From Hyphomicrobium_A sp963817485 (GTDB lineage: Bacteria > Pseudomonadota > Alphaproteobacteria > Rhizobiales > Hyphomicrobiaceae), in NCBI GenBank assembly GCA_963817485.1, contig CAWFOR010000010.1, positions 1 through 64,000 of the forward strand: a stretch of 64,000 bases of DNA, written 5' to 3'. Under the pieces are notes generated by a model. That model was given only the letters and a program-made list of their open reading frames with translations, was not told where the DNA came from and did no database searches. Made by a program: the position numbers and the translations under genes. Below are positions 1-9,113 of the stretch, piece by piece (the stretch's first letter is position 1; every line of letters starts with the position of its first letter).

Positions 1-17
1 CTCGGCCACAAGATCGG

Positions 18-1517
18 CTATCTCGAGCTTTCGGCGTGAACGCGCACGTGCCATGGGTCGGCGTCGGCCGAGCGCACGGTCGGCAGCCCTAGCGCCAGCG
101 CCTCGCGCAGCGCTTCCGCGCCGGCCTTGGTTGCGATGACTTCCGGCACGATCCACGCGCGGTAGCCCTTGGCAACGGTCGGCTCGGCGCAGAACAGGCG
201 CCCGCTGATCAGATCGCAGGTCGGATCGGGGCGCACGCCGCGGATCTCGCGGCGGTCGTGGTGCAGAAGCCCCATGTCGACCGGCTGGATCTGGCCGTAG
301 CCGCCGCCGAGCTCCACGTCGCGGAACACGCAGGTGAGTTGGTTGCGGCAGGGGCCGGCGCGGCGCCCGATGGAGTTGGCGGGGCCGAGCGCACTGAAGC
401 GCGGCATGTACTCCGCGGGCGCGCCGGCGCCGCCGCTGACGTAGCAGCCCTGCCCGATGCACAGCACCGGGTTGGCGGTCGGCGGGTAGGTGGCGAAGAT
501 GCGCTTGCGCGGATCCATCACGAGCAGGATCGTCACGCGCGTCGGCAGGAAGCGTGCAGGCCCGGTGTCGGTTGCGTCCCAGGGGGCGGTGGGCGGCGCG
601 GCGTCGGGCCCGGGTCCGCCGAGGCTGTTGCGGGTGTCGCTATTGCCGGTGTCGGTGCCGTTGCTCGCGCGCCGCCTGCTCGCGCTCGCGCGCAAGCCGG
701 GCTTCGCGGGCCTCGCGCGCCAAGCGGAACTTCTCGGCGACGCGCTCGGCCTCCTCGGTGCGCTGCCGTTCCAGCGCCTCGCGGGCGGCGTCGGCCTGCC
801 GCTGCTCCTCGGCCTTCTTCGCGGCCTCCGCGCGGCGCTTGTTCGGCTTGGCGGGCCGCCTCGGCCTCCTTGGCGAGACGGGCTGCGCGGTGCTCTTCGC
901 CAAGCCGCTTCTCCTCGGCTTCCTTGGCGATGCGGGCGTCCTCCGCCTTGCGCTCCTCGGCCTGATGTGCGGCTTCGGCCTGACGGGCTTCCTCAGCCTT
1001 GCGCTCGTCGGCGAGGCGCTTCTCTTCGACATCTTTGGCGAGACGCGCAGCCTCGGCTTGGCGGGCCTCCTCCGCCTTGCGGTCGTCCTCAATGCGGCGT
1101 TGCTCGGCCTCCTGCGCAAGGCGCGCAGCGTCGGCGCGGGCAGCACTCCTGCTCGGCTTCGATGCGCGTGCGCTCCTCGGCGGCGCGCTGGTCCGCGGCG
1201 CGGCGCGCTTCCGCCTCCTGCCGCGCGGCCTCCTGCATCTCGGCCTCGTCCTTGGTGCGCTGGTCGACGGCGGCCTTACGGCGCTCGGCCTGGCGCTGAG
1301 CTTCCGCGCGCGCCTTCTCGGCCTCGGCTTTTTTCTTGGCTTCCGCCTTCTTGGCGGCCTCGGCGCGCTCGGCATCCTCCGCACGAGAGAATTTCTCGGC
1401 CAGCGCGTGCGCGGCGCTGTCGTCTGCGGCAACAGCGGAGCCGGCGCCCCAGATCAACGGGGAAAACGCGACAGCAAACATCGCGGCGCGACCGAGCGTT
1501 CTCGCTGCAACTCGCAT
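18..1517 (-). pseudogene. Periplasmic coiled-coil protein with Cys-containing C-terminal domain, three frameshifts
   Basis: I do not recognise the family. Starting at ATG 1517 (AGGACAGG just upstream), the product begins with a signal peptide ending near AVA-ADD. It continues as a long Ala/Glu/Lys/Arg coiled coil with repeated units such as RLAKEAE and KAEEARQAEA. A Gly/Pro/Thr linker follows, then a globular domain of about 170 residues with Cys pairs (CIGQGC, GPCRNQLTC, DPTCD). The coding signal changes frame three times, near 1145, 841 and 660. Each change equals one extra base, so the frame ends where it began and the C-terminal domain stays readable. The upstream part resembles TolA-like envelope proteins only in composition. 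The breaks may be sequence errors in repetitive GC-rich DNA. If they are real, only a truncated secreted coiled coil would be made. Confidence 0.6.
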
Positions 1518-1643
1518 CCTGTCCTCACGATGCATGACGGTCAGTTCTTGTGACGGCGCCCCCGCGGCGAACTCGCGGCGAAAGCGCGACTTGCGTGAGC
1601 GCCAATAGAGCGCCGGCTGTTTGAACGGCGGCTGAACGATTGG

Positions 1644-2536
1644 TTAAGGCGTGCGCGCGGCGCTTGCGGCCGACTGCGCGAGGATCGCCTGCAACCCCTC
1701 GCGGTAGCTCGGGAATTTCAATGTGACGCCGAGCTCGTTGCGCATGCGCGCATTGCTGACGCGCTTGTTTTCCGCATAAAAACTTGCGGCCATTGGTGAC
1801 AGTCTTGCGTCCTCGAACGCGATCTCGGGCGGCGCCGGCATGTGCAACAGCTCCGCAGCGTAGGCGATCACGTCCTGCGGCGGCGCCGGCTCGTCGTCGG
1901 TGACATTGTAGATGTCGTGCGCGCCGCGCCCCGCAATGGCCGCTGCAAGCGCGCCTGCGATGTCATCCACATGAACGCGGTTGAATACCTGGCCGGGCTT
2001 GACGATGCGCTGCGCCGTGCCCTCGCGCACGCGCTCGATCGCGCTGCGTCCGGGGCCGTAGATACCGGGCAGGCGGAAGACCTGCGCGCGCTTGCCGCTG
2101 CGCTGCCCCGAGCGCGAGCCATTTATCTTCCGCGGCAAGACGCCAGCGGCTGCGCTCCTGCGCCGGAGTGGCGGGCGTCGTCTCGTCGATCCAGGCGCCG
2201 CCGTGATCGCCATAGACGCCGACGGTCGAGAGGTAGCCGATCCATTCGATCGACGGCGACGCCTCGAGATCGCGCGCGTGATGGCAAAAGCGCGGGGTCG
2301 CCGTCGGCGTCCGGCGGAATGGAGAGGAGCACGTGCGTGGCGTGCTTGAGGGCATCGCTCACCTCGGGGCTCGGCGCGTGCCCGTCGAACACGACCGCCT
2401 CGAAGCCCGCATCCGCCAGCGCTTTCGCGCTATCGCCTGAGCGCGCCGTTCCGCCGACGCGCCAGCCTTGCGCGATGAGCTGCCGCCCGAGCGCCTGCGC
2501 GCTGTAGCCGAGCCCGAAGCAGAACAGGCGGCTCAT
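1644..2536 (-). pseudogene. NAD(P)-dependent epimerase/SDR (YeeZ-like), two frameshifts
   Basis: This is an extended short-chain dehydrogenase/epimerase-like protein. It starts MSRLFCFGLGYSAQALGR, with the dinucleotide-binding GLGYSA loop. The middle contains WIGYLSTVGVYGDHGG and the end contains VFRLPGIYGPGRSA, VHVDDIAGA and YNVTDDEP, all typical of the YeeZ/SDR group. The three pieces lie in three frames. One extra T lies in a TTTT run (plus-strand A run at 2286-2289) and one extra C at about 2100; removing each restores a smooth family-like sequence. The start ATG overlaps the queG stop codon as ATGA, so the gene is probably translated with queG. The substrate is unknown. The clean repair points suggest insertion errors or a very recent inactivation. 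Confidence 0.75.
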
Positions 2537-3651
2537 GGATTTGCGTGCCACTCCGCGCGCACGGCGCTGTCGCCCTCGTGCGCGAGATGGCGGTGGCGCA
2601 CGCGCTCGCCGACGGCATCGCGCGTGAGCTGGCGCATGGCCCACACGGCCATGGCGCGCACGAGCGGGGAGGCATCGCCGAGCAGCGCCTCGATCTTGCC
2701 CACGAGGCCCTCATCGCCCGAGTTGCCGGCGGCGATCAGCACGTTGCGCAGGAAGCGGTCGCGGCCCGTGCGTTTGATCGGCGTGCCGGCGAAACGGTCG
2801 CGGAAGGCGCGGTCATCGAGCGTGAGCAGCTCGGCAAGCGGCGGGTTGTCGGTCGCTGGTCCCGCCGCAAAGCGCGCTTCGCGTGCCGCTTCCGCGAACT
2901 TGTTCCACGGGCACACGGCGAGACAGTCGTCGCAGCCGAATACGCGGTTGCCCATGGGCCGGCGGAACTCGGCCGGGATGTGCCCCTTGTGCTCGATCGA
3001 CAGGTACGCGAGGCAGCGGCGGGCATCGAGCACGTAGGGCGCCGGGAACGCGCGCGTCGGGCACACGTCGAGGCAGCGGCTGCAGCTGCCGCAGCGATCT
3101 TCCTCCGCCGCGTCGGGCGCGATCTCCGCGCTCGTGAGGATGGCGCCGAGGAACAGCCACGAGCCGTGCTCGCGCGAGACGAGGTTGGTGTGCTTGCCCT
3201 GCCAGCCGATACCGGCGGCTGCCGCGAGCGGCTTCTCCATGATCGGCGCGGTATCGACGAAGACCTTCACCTCGGCGCCGGTCCTCATCGCGAGCGAGCC
3301 CGCGAGCTGCTTCAGCTTGGCCTTGAGGATGTCGTGGTAGTCCTTGCCCTGCGCATAGACCGAGATGACGCCGCGCGTCGGATCGTTGAGCGCCTCGAGC
3401 GGATCGCTCTGCGGCGCGTAGCTCATGCCGAGCATGACCGCGGAGCGCGCTTCCGGCCAGAGCGTGCGCGGATGCCCACGCCGCTCCGCCGTCGTCGCCA
3501 GCCACGCCATGTCACCGTGGCGGCCGGCATCGAGAAACTCGACGAGGTGGCGCTCGGCGTCGCCGATGGCGTCGGGCGTCGTCACGCGCAGCGACGCAAA
3601 GCCGAGCGCCAGCGCTTCGGTTCGCAGCGTCTCCTTGAGGTCCGCTGTCAC
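2533..3651 (-). CDS. queG: Epoxyqueuosine reductase QueG
   Basis: QueG carries out the last step of queuosine synthesis in tRNA: cobalamin-dependent reduction of epoxyqueuosine to queuosine in the cytoplasm. The 372-residue product has the family length. It carries two 4Fe-4S motifs, CGSCSRCLDVCP and CDDCLAVCPW, after the N-terminal cobalamin-binding part (YAQGKDYHDILKAKL, then GWQGKHTNLVS). A HEAT-like tail follows. It sits between a glutathione transferase gene upstream and the epimerase gene, which it overlaps by ATGA. The reading frame is intact, unlike both genes downstream of it. Confidence 0.95.
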   Translation of the reverse strand: MTADLKETLRTEALALGFASLRVTTPDAIGDAERHLVEFLDAGRHGDMAWLATTAERRGHPRTLWPEARSAVMLGMSYAPQSDPLEALNDPTRGVISVYAQGKDYHDILKAKLKQLAGSLAMRTGAEVKVFVDTAPIMEKPLAAAAGIGWQGKHTNLVSREHGSWLFLGAILTSAEIAPDAAEEDRCGSCSRCLDVCPTRAFPAPYVLDARRCLAYLSIEHKGHIPAEFRRPMGNRVFGCDDCLAVCPWNKFAEAAREARFAAGPATDNPPLAELLTLDDRAFRDRFAGTPIKRTGRDRFLRNVLIAAGNSGDEGLVGKIEALLGDASPLVRAMAVWAMRQLTRDAVGERVRHRHLAHEGDSAVRAEWHANP

Positions 3652-3667
3652 TGCGCAGCCCTCGCAG

Positions 3668-4375
3668 TTAGAAATCGAGATCCGCGTAGTGCGCCGACGC
3701 GATCGTCCCCGGCACGCGGTCGGCCAGCAGCGTGCGGAACGCGCGCCGCGATTTGAGGCGCGCGTACCACAGCTTGGCGGTCTCGAACTCGTCCCACGGG
3801 ACCTCGCCCAGATAATCGGCGGTCGACAGGTGCGCGGCCGCCGCGAGATCGGCGAACGACAGCTCGTCGCCGGCGAGCCAGCGGCGCTGGTGCGCCAGGT
3901 GGCTCACGTAGCTCATATGGTAGCGCAGGTTCGCCTTGATGGCGCGCAGGATGTCGGCTGTGGGCGTTGGATCGGCGCCGGGCACGAGGCGGGCGTAAAC
4001 CTTCTCGTGCAGCAGCTCGTGGGAGACCTCGCGGTTGAACTTGCCGTTGAACCAGTCGACGAGCCGGCGCACCTCGGCGCGGGCCTCGCGCGAGCCGGGA
4101 AAAAGCTTGAGCGCCGGCTCCTCGTGCTCCCCATCGTCCTCGACGGCCGGGGGCGCTTCGGCGAGGTACTCGGAGATGGCGTAGGCGCCCGAGAGTGTGG
4201 GCCCGCCTTCGAGCTGCAATACGGGAAGCTCGCCCGCGGGGTTGAGCGCCAGGAACTCGGGGCGCCATTCCCAGGGGCGCTCCTCCACCAGCTCGGCCTC
4301 GAGCCCAAGCTCCGCGAGCGCCAGGCGGATGGCGCGCGAGAACGGACAGAGCCTGAAGTGCGTCAGCTTGTGCAT
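3668..4375 (-). CDS. Glutathione S-transferase family protein
   Basis: The 235-residue product starts with a thioredoxin-fold half (LCPFSRAIRLALAELG, then NPAGELPVL and a GAYAISEYLAE segment that matches the glutathione-binding site). A helical half follows (SFADLAAAAHLSTADYLG). A Cys at the active-site position in CPFS fits the omega/beta-like bacterial classes. It lies just upstream of queG on the same strand with a 16-base gap, so it is probably the first gene of the queG transcript. The substrate cannot be inferred. Confidence 0.88.
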   Translation of the reverse strand: MHKLTHFRLCPFSRAIRLALAELGLEAELVEERPWEWRPEFLALNPAGELPVLQLEGGPTLSGAYAISEYLAEAPPAVEDDGEHEEPALKLFPGSREARAEVRRLVDWFNGKFNREVSHELLHEKVYARLVPGADPTPTADILRAIKANLRYHMSYVSHLAHQRRWLAGDELSFADLAAAAHLSTADYLGEVPWDEFETAKLWYARLKSRRAFRTLLADRVPGTIASAHYADLDF

Positions 4376-4551
4376 AGGGCTAGACCTCGGGTTCGGAAGC
4401 GCGATTCGTCAAGGCTCGAGGCTCCCCAAGGGCCGTTAAGTCAGTGCGTTCCTGTGGCGCGGATGTGGCACCGCGGGGAGGCAAATTCTGCTAATCCTCG
4501 CCGTCCGCCGAAGCTTCCGCGCAATTCCCATCCCGCCTCGAGGTGCCGTCC

Positions 4552-5370
4552 ATGCCGATCTGGCAAGTCATCCTGCTCGGGCTCATCGAGGGCGTGACGG
4601 AGTTCCTGCCCGTGTCCTCGACCGGGCACCTCCTCTTGACCGAGCACTTCCTCGGCATCTGCAATTCCGGCAAGACGTTCGAGGTGCTGATCCAGCTCGG
4701 CGCCATCCTGGCGATCCTCAGTGTCTATGCGGCAAAGCTCATCAACATCATGGTGGCACTTCCCTATGACGAGCGCGCGCGCCGCTTCGTCCTCGGCATC
4801 TTGCTGGCCTTCCTGCCCGCGGCCGCCGTCGGCGCCGGCGCCCACGACTTCATCAAGGGCATCCTGTACGAGAGTCCGATGCTCATCTCCGTCATGCTCG
4901 TGCTCGGCGGCATCATCCTGCTCGTCATCGATCGCCTGCCGCTCACCGTGCGCTACACCGACGTGATGGACTATCCGCCCTCGCTCGCCTTCAAGATCGG
5001 CCTGTTCCAGTGCCTGGCGCTGGTGCCGGGCGTGTCACGCTCGGGCGCGACCATCGTCGGGGCCATGCTGTTTGGGACCGACAAGCGCTCGGCCGCCGAG
5101 TTCACGTTCTTTCTCGCCATGCCGACCATGGCGGGAGCCTTCGCCTACGACCTCTACAAGAACTGGTCGATCCTCAAGCCCGAAGACATCACCAACATCG
5201 CGCTGGGCTTCGTCGTCGCCTTCATCTCGGCGGTGTTCGTCGTGCGCCACCTGCTCGCCTATGTGAGCCGGCACGGCTTTGCGCTGTTCGGCTGGTGGCG
5301 CATCATTGTCGGCGGCGTGGCGATCGGCGCGCTGCTCGTGCTCGGACAATCGAGCGTCTGCCCGGCCTGA
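4552..5370 (+). CDS. uppP: Undecaprenyl-diphosphatase UppP (BacA)
   Basis: This integral membrane phosphatase recycles undecaprenyl pyrophosphate to the monophosphate carrier for peptidoglycan and O-antigen synthesis. Both family motifs are present: EGVTEFLPVSSTGHL near the N-terminus and PGVSRSGATI in the middle, with about eight hydrophobic segments. The 272-residue length is typical. I chose ATG 4552, since MPIWQVILLGLIEG matches usual N-termini; an in-frame GTG at 4543 would add three residues. It converges on ptsN. Confidence 0.95.
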   Translation: MPIWQVILLGLIEGVTEFLPVSSTGHLLLTEHFLGICNSGKTFEVLIQLGAILAILSVYAAKLINIMVALPYDERARRFVLGILLAFLPAAAVGAGAHDFIKGILYESPMLISVMLVLGGIILLVIDRLPLTVRYTDVMDYPPSLAFKIGLFQCLALVPGVSRSGATIVGAMLFGTDKRSAAEFTFFLAMPTMAGAFAYDLYKNWSILKPEDITNIALGFVVAFISAVFVVRHLLAYVSRHGFALFGWWRIIVGGVAIGALLVLGQSSVCPA

Positions 5371-5394
5371 GCCAGAGCCTCAAGCATCAGACTT

Positions 5395-5859
5395 TCAGGC
5401 GGCGTGCGACGGCACCATCAGGGTGAGCGCCGAGCGCAGCGCCGGCACGTCGGACGCGCCGCGCAATGCATCCAGAACCGACGGCAGCCGCACCACGCGC
5501 GAGATCGAGGCGAGCGCCTTCAGGTGATCGCCGCCAGCGTGATCGGGGGCGAGCAGGAGGAAGATCAGGTCGACCGGCTCGTTGTCGTGGGACTCGTAGT
5601 CGATTGGCTGATCGAGCCGCGCGAACAGGCAGAAGATGCGCTTGAGGCCCGCGAGCTTCACGTGCGGGATCGCGATACCGCGGCCGAGCCCGGTGGAGCC
5701 GAGCCGCTCGCGTTGCAAAAGCGTGTTGAAGACCTCGCGCGCGTCGAGCCCGGTGCGCTCCGCGGCAATGCCGGACAGCTCCTGCAGGGCGTGCTTTTTG
5801 CTCGTCGCCTGCAGCGAGGCAATGATGCCGTCCTGGGCCAGCAGATCACAGAGATCCAT
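5395..5859 (-). CDS. ptsN: PTS IIA-like nitrogen regulatory protein PtsN
   Basis: This is EIIA-Ntr, the terminal phospho-acceptor of the nitrogen phosphotransferase system. It acts through protein contacts in the cytoplasm and does not transport sugar. The product has the PTS_EIIA type-2 fold, with the phosphorylated His in GRGIAIPHVK and conserved VDLIFLLLAP. I chose ATG 5859 because MDLCDLLAQDGI matches the usual start; the open frame extends 11 codons further up. It is oriented like rpoN but separated from it by over 500 bases, where hpf is usually found in related genomes. Confidence 0.92.
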   Translation of the reverse strand: MDLCDLLAQDGIIASLQATSKKHALQELSGIAAERTGLDAREVFNTLLQRERLGSTGLGRGIAIPHVKLAGLKRIFCLFARLDQPIDYESHDNEPVDLIFLLLAPDHAGGDHLKALASISRVVRLPSVLDALRGASDVPALRSALTLMVPSHAA

Positions 5860-5892
5860 CGAAAACTCCCATCCCACCCTGTTTCGGCCCAC

Positions 5893-6407
5893 CCTGTTTC
5901 GGCGCCTCTGATGCCGCGCTTAGCGCGAGCCGCGCCGGGAAGTCTGCCGCTACTTTAGCACCAATGAGCTTCTAAACTTTTGTCGTCCCGACAAATTCGG
6001 CAAGGGCCAAGAGAAAGCCAGCCATTCCCCATCCCTCACGTGAGAAACCAAAAAAATGGCATCGACAAGGTCAAGCTGCACAACAAACTTGCACAACCCA
6101 AGCCCACCTGGGGCCTACGCGATCTATAGCAGAAGATACCGCCGTCTCCAGGGTTGGCACCGCGGAGCCCCCTCGAGGCCGTCAGACCCCGCTAGGCGGC
6201 GATAACTCGGCCGACCGTCGCCCCGTTCCCTCCGCCCTGCAAGTCGAAAACGGCGCCGCGCCGCTCCCCGATTCTGGCTCCCCGACCGAGGAGCGCTGCA
6301 AAAACAGGGCCATAGCGGGCCCGTGTCACAGATTGACATAAGAGTTGAGCGATTCGGTGCCGTTGTCCCCACCCCCCTCGAAATGGCATCCGGGGCTCGT
6401 CACCGGA
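5893..6407. other. Gene-free gap between rpoN and ptsN
   Basis: About 515 bases with no convincing coding region on either strand. The short open frames here (for example 6124-6372 minus) have no family features. The first half is noticeably less GC-rich than its surroundings, with runs such as CCAAAAAAATGG near 6048-6060. In many alphaproteobacteria the ribosome hibernation factor gene hpf lies here; the gap is too short for a full hpf and none is visible. It probably holds the promoter of ptsN and the end of the rpoN transcript. Confidence 0.5.
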
Positions 6408-7958
6408 TCAATGCGGCCGCTCGACCCGCTCCGTGAGGCGCTTGTCGCGCCGGCGCTGCACGGAGGAGGGGATACGCATCGCCTCGCGGTACTTGGCGAC
6501 CGTGCGGCGGGCGATGTCGATGCCGTCGGCCTTGAGCTTTTCCACGATCTTGTCGTCGGAGAGCACCGTCGCCGGCGTCTCGCCGTCGATCATCTGCTTG
6601 ATGCGGTGGCGCACGGCCTCCGACGAATGCGCTTCCCCGTCCTCGTTCGAGGCGATGGCGGAGGTGAAGAAATATTTCAGCTCGAAGATGCCGCGCGGGG
6701 TGGCGATGTACTTGTTGGAGGTGACGCGCGAGACCGTCGATTCATGCATGGAGATGGCGTCCGCGACCGTGCGCAGGTTGAGCGGGCGGAGGTGCTGGAC
6801 GCCGTGCGTGAAGAACCCGTCCTGCTGGCGCACGATCTCCTCCGCCACACGCAGGATCGTGCGCGCGCGCTGGTCGAGGCTTTTCACCAGCCAGTTGGCG
6901 GTCTGCAGACATTCGAGCAGGTAGTTGCGGTCCTCGGCCGAGCCGCCCCCCTTGGGGACGCAGGTGAGGTAATTGCGGTTGACCAGCACGCGCGGGAGCG
7001 TGTCGCTGTTGAGCTCGATGATCCAGCTTCCGTCGGGCGCCTGCCGCACGAGCACGTCAGGCACCACAGGCTGCATCTGCACGGAGCCGTACTTGAGGCC
7101 CGGCTTGGGGTTCAGCCGCTTGATCTCGGCGACGATCTCCATGAGCTCGTCCATCTCGACGCCGACCGCCTTTTTCAGCGCCGGGAAGTTGTGGCTCGCC
7201 AGCAGGTGCAGGTTGGCGAGGAAGGCCGCGATCACGGGATCGAAGCGGTTCTGTTCCTTCAGTTGCAGCGCGAGGCATTCCTGCAGCGAGCGCGCGAACG
7301 CGCCCGGCGGGTCGAGCGATTGCAGGCTCGCCAGCACGCGGTCGATCAGCTCTTGCGGCGCGCCGAGCTTCTCGGGGAGCGCAGAGAGATCCGCCGGCAG
7401 GTATCCGGCGTCGTCCACCATATCGATGAGGTATTGGCCGATGAGCCGCTCGGCCGGCTCCTTCAAGACGAGCGGAAGCTGCTCGGAGAGATGCTGGCGC
7501 AGCGAGACGTCGTTGGCGACAAACGCCTCGAGGTTGACGTCGTCGTCGGAGCCGGAGCTGCGCTGGCGCAGGTTGGCCCAGCCCGAGGCGTTGTCGCCGC
7601 CGCCGCCGCCACTACCGGCTTCTGCCGGAGCCGCATCGGGATAGACGTTGTCGTAGTCGGTGTCGTAGGTGCTCTCGACATCGGCGACGGGCTTGCCGAG
7701 GTCGAGCCAGTTCTCCTCCTGCGCGGGTTGGGCCGCGGGCTCTTCCGGCTTGGTGAATTCGCCGTTTTCGGTCTCGCTGCGCGTCGCGTTCTCGGTGCTC
7801 TCGTCCTGCTCCAGCAGCGGATTGCGCTCGAGCTCGGTCTCCACGTACTGCATCAGCTCGATGTTGGAGAGCTGCAAAAGGCGGATTGCCTGCTGCAGTT
7901 GGGGTGTCATCACCAACTGCTGGCCTTGTCTCAGCTCGAGCTTTGTCGAAAGTGCCAT
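6408..7958 (-). CDS. rpoN: RNA polymerase sigma-54 factor RpoN
   Basis: Sigma-54 directs RNA polymerase to -24/-12 promoters that need an enhancer-binding ATPase, classically for nitrogen and carbon-source genes. The 516-residue protein has the Gln-rich region I at the N-terminus (QLVMTPQLQQAIRLLQLS), an acidic region II (about residues 50-120, with a Gly run), the core-binding region, and region III. Region III contains the helix-turn-helix LRTVADAISMHESTVSRV and the RpoN box ARRTVAKYREAMRIPSS near the C-terminus. It lies downstream of lptB with a 43-base gap and the same strand, the usual order in this bacterial order. Confidence 0.97.
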   Translation of the reverse strand: MALSTKLELRQGQQLVMTPQLQQAIRLLQLSNIELMQYVETELERNPLLEQDESTENATRSETENGEFTKPEEPAAQPAQEENWLDLGKPVADVESTYDTDYDNVYPDAAPAEAGSGGGGGDNASGWANLRQRSSGSDDDVNLEAFVANDVSLRQHLSEQLPLVLKEPAERLIGQYLIDMVDDAGYLPADLSALPEKLGAPQELIDRVLASLQSLDPPGAFARSLQECLALQLKEQNRFDPVIAAFLANLHLLASHNFPALKKAVGVEMDELMEIVAEIKRLNPKPGLKYGSVQMQPVVPDVLVRQAPDGSWIIELNSDTLPRVLVNRNYLTCVPKGGGSAEDRNYLLECLQTANWLVKSLDQRARTILRVAEEIVRQQDGFFTHGVQHLRPLNLRTVADAISMHESTVSRVTSNKYIATPRGIFELKYFFTSAIASNEDGEAHSSEAVRHRIKQMIDGETPATVLSDDKIVEKLKADGIDIARRTVAKYREAMRIPSSVQRRRDKRLTERVERPH

Positions 7959-8001
7959 GCGCTAACCCTGGCATCCCGCAGACCGAAGCAGCCGGTCTAA
8001 G

Positions 8002-9003
8002 TCAGCGCGCGTTAACGAACATGTCACCGAGGTACACTCGCCGCACGTCGTCATTGGCAATGATTTCCTCAGGCTTACCCTGTGTCAGAACCTGACCATC
8101 GTAGATAATGTAGGCCCGGTCGATGAGGCTCAACGTCTCGCGCACATTGTGATCGGTGATGAGCACGCCGATACCGCGCTCCGTCAGGTGGCGCACCAGC
8201 TCCTGGATGTCGCCCACCGCGATGGGATCGATGCCCGCGAACGGCTCGTCGAGCAGCATGAACGAAGGGCCCGAGGCGAGCGCGCGCGCGATCTCGCAGC
8301 GCCGCCGCTCGCCGCCCGATAGCGCGATCGACGGCGACTTGCGCAGGTGCGTGATGCGGAATTCATCGAGCAGGCTGTCGAGCTTGATGCGGCGCTGCTT
8401 GGCCGAAGATTCGACGATCTCCAGCACCGCCATGATGTTCTGCTCGACCGTGAGCCCACGGAAGATCGAGGCCTCCTGCGGGAGGTAGCCGATGCCGAGG
8501 CGTGCACGGCGGTACATCGGCAGGCGCGTCACGTCGGCGCCGTCGATCGATATGGCGCCTTCATCGGCGGGCACGAGCCCGGTGATCATGTAGAACACGG
8601 TCGTCTTGCCGGCGCCGTTGGGGCCGAGCAGGCCGACGGATTCGCCGCGCGCGACCGCGAGGCTGACCCCGCGCACGACCATGCGCTTCTTGTAGCTCTT
8701 CTTGACGTGGTGGACGGCGAGCCAGCCCTCGGCATCGAGCGGCTCCTCGCCGATGCCGCCGGCAAGCTCCAGCGCGGTGCCGGGCTGCGGATGGCCGTTG
8801 TGCCACTGCTGCGGCGGATAGGGATCGCCCCCCTGGTCCGCGTAGGGCTCGCCCGGATGGGGCTGCTGCTGCTCGAGGTAGTGCTGCTCCGGATAACCCG
8901 GGTCGGCGTAGCCCTGATCGCCATACTGCTGATCGGGAAATGCCGGCTCCGCATACGGCTCTTCGCGGGTGCGCCTGGATCCGAACGATAGGATTTTGAG
9001 CAC
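8002..9003 (-). CDS. lptB: LPS export ATP-binding protein LptB with N-terminal extension
   Basis: LptB is the ATPase of the LptB2FG complex that extracts LPS from the inner membrane. The ABC domain begins near residue 94 and shows Walker A GPNGAGKTT, the signature LSGGERRR, Walker B FMLLDEPFAGID and the switch His in ITDHNVRET. About 90 residues rich in Tyr, Pro, Gln, Asp and Gly precede it, with repeats like YADPGYPEQHYLEQQQ, well beyond the usual ~240-residue LptB. I chose GTG 9003; TTG 9033 would add ten residues. It lies directly downstream of the lptC-lptA gene. Confidence 0.93.
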   Translation of the reverse strand: MLKILSFGSRRTREEPYAEPAFPDQQYGDQGYADPGYPEQHYLEQQQPHPGEPYADQGGDPYPPQQWHNGHPQPGTALELAGGIGEEPLDAEGWLAVHHVKKSYKKRMVVRGVSLAVARGESVGLLGPNGAGKTTVFYMITGLVPADEGAISIDGADVTRLPMYRRARLGIGYLPQEASIFRGLTVEQNIMAVLEIVESSAKQRRIKLDSLLDEFRITHLRKSPSIALSGGERRRCEIARALASGPSFMLLDEPFAGIDPIAVGDIQELVRHLTERGIGVLITDHNVRETLSLIDRAYIIYDGQVLTQGKPEEIIANDDVRRVYLGDMFVNAR

Positions 9004-9113
9004 GGTTACGAGAACCTCGAGTTGCGCCGGCAAAAAACGGGCCGGATTGCCATCGTGCCCCCTTCGCGGCCCCTGTCAATTGCTGTCGTAGCCCCAGGGG
9101 GTGTCGCAGGGGC

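Noticed and set aside
640..1146. DNA-level tandem repeat in the coiled-coil gene
   Set aside because: The repetition comes from Ala/Glu/Lys/Arg heptads. Units differ in length and sequence, so this is protein periodicity and not a DNA repeat array.
6124..6372. Short minus-strand frame in the rpoN-ptsN gap as an hpf remnant
   Set aside because: The translation is Arg/Gly/Pro-rich and shows none of the HPF/YfiA sequence pattern.
6345..8000. A 551-codon open frame on the plus strand
   Set aside because: It lies exactly opposite rpoN and its translation has no family features. It is an antisense shadow caused by high GC.
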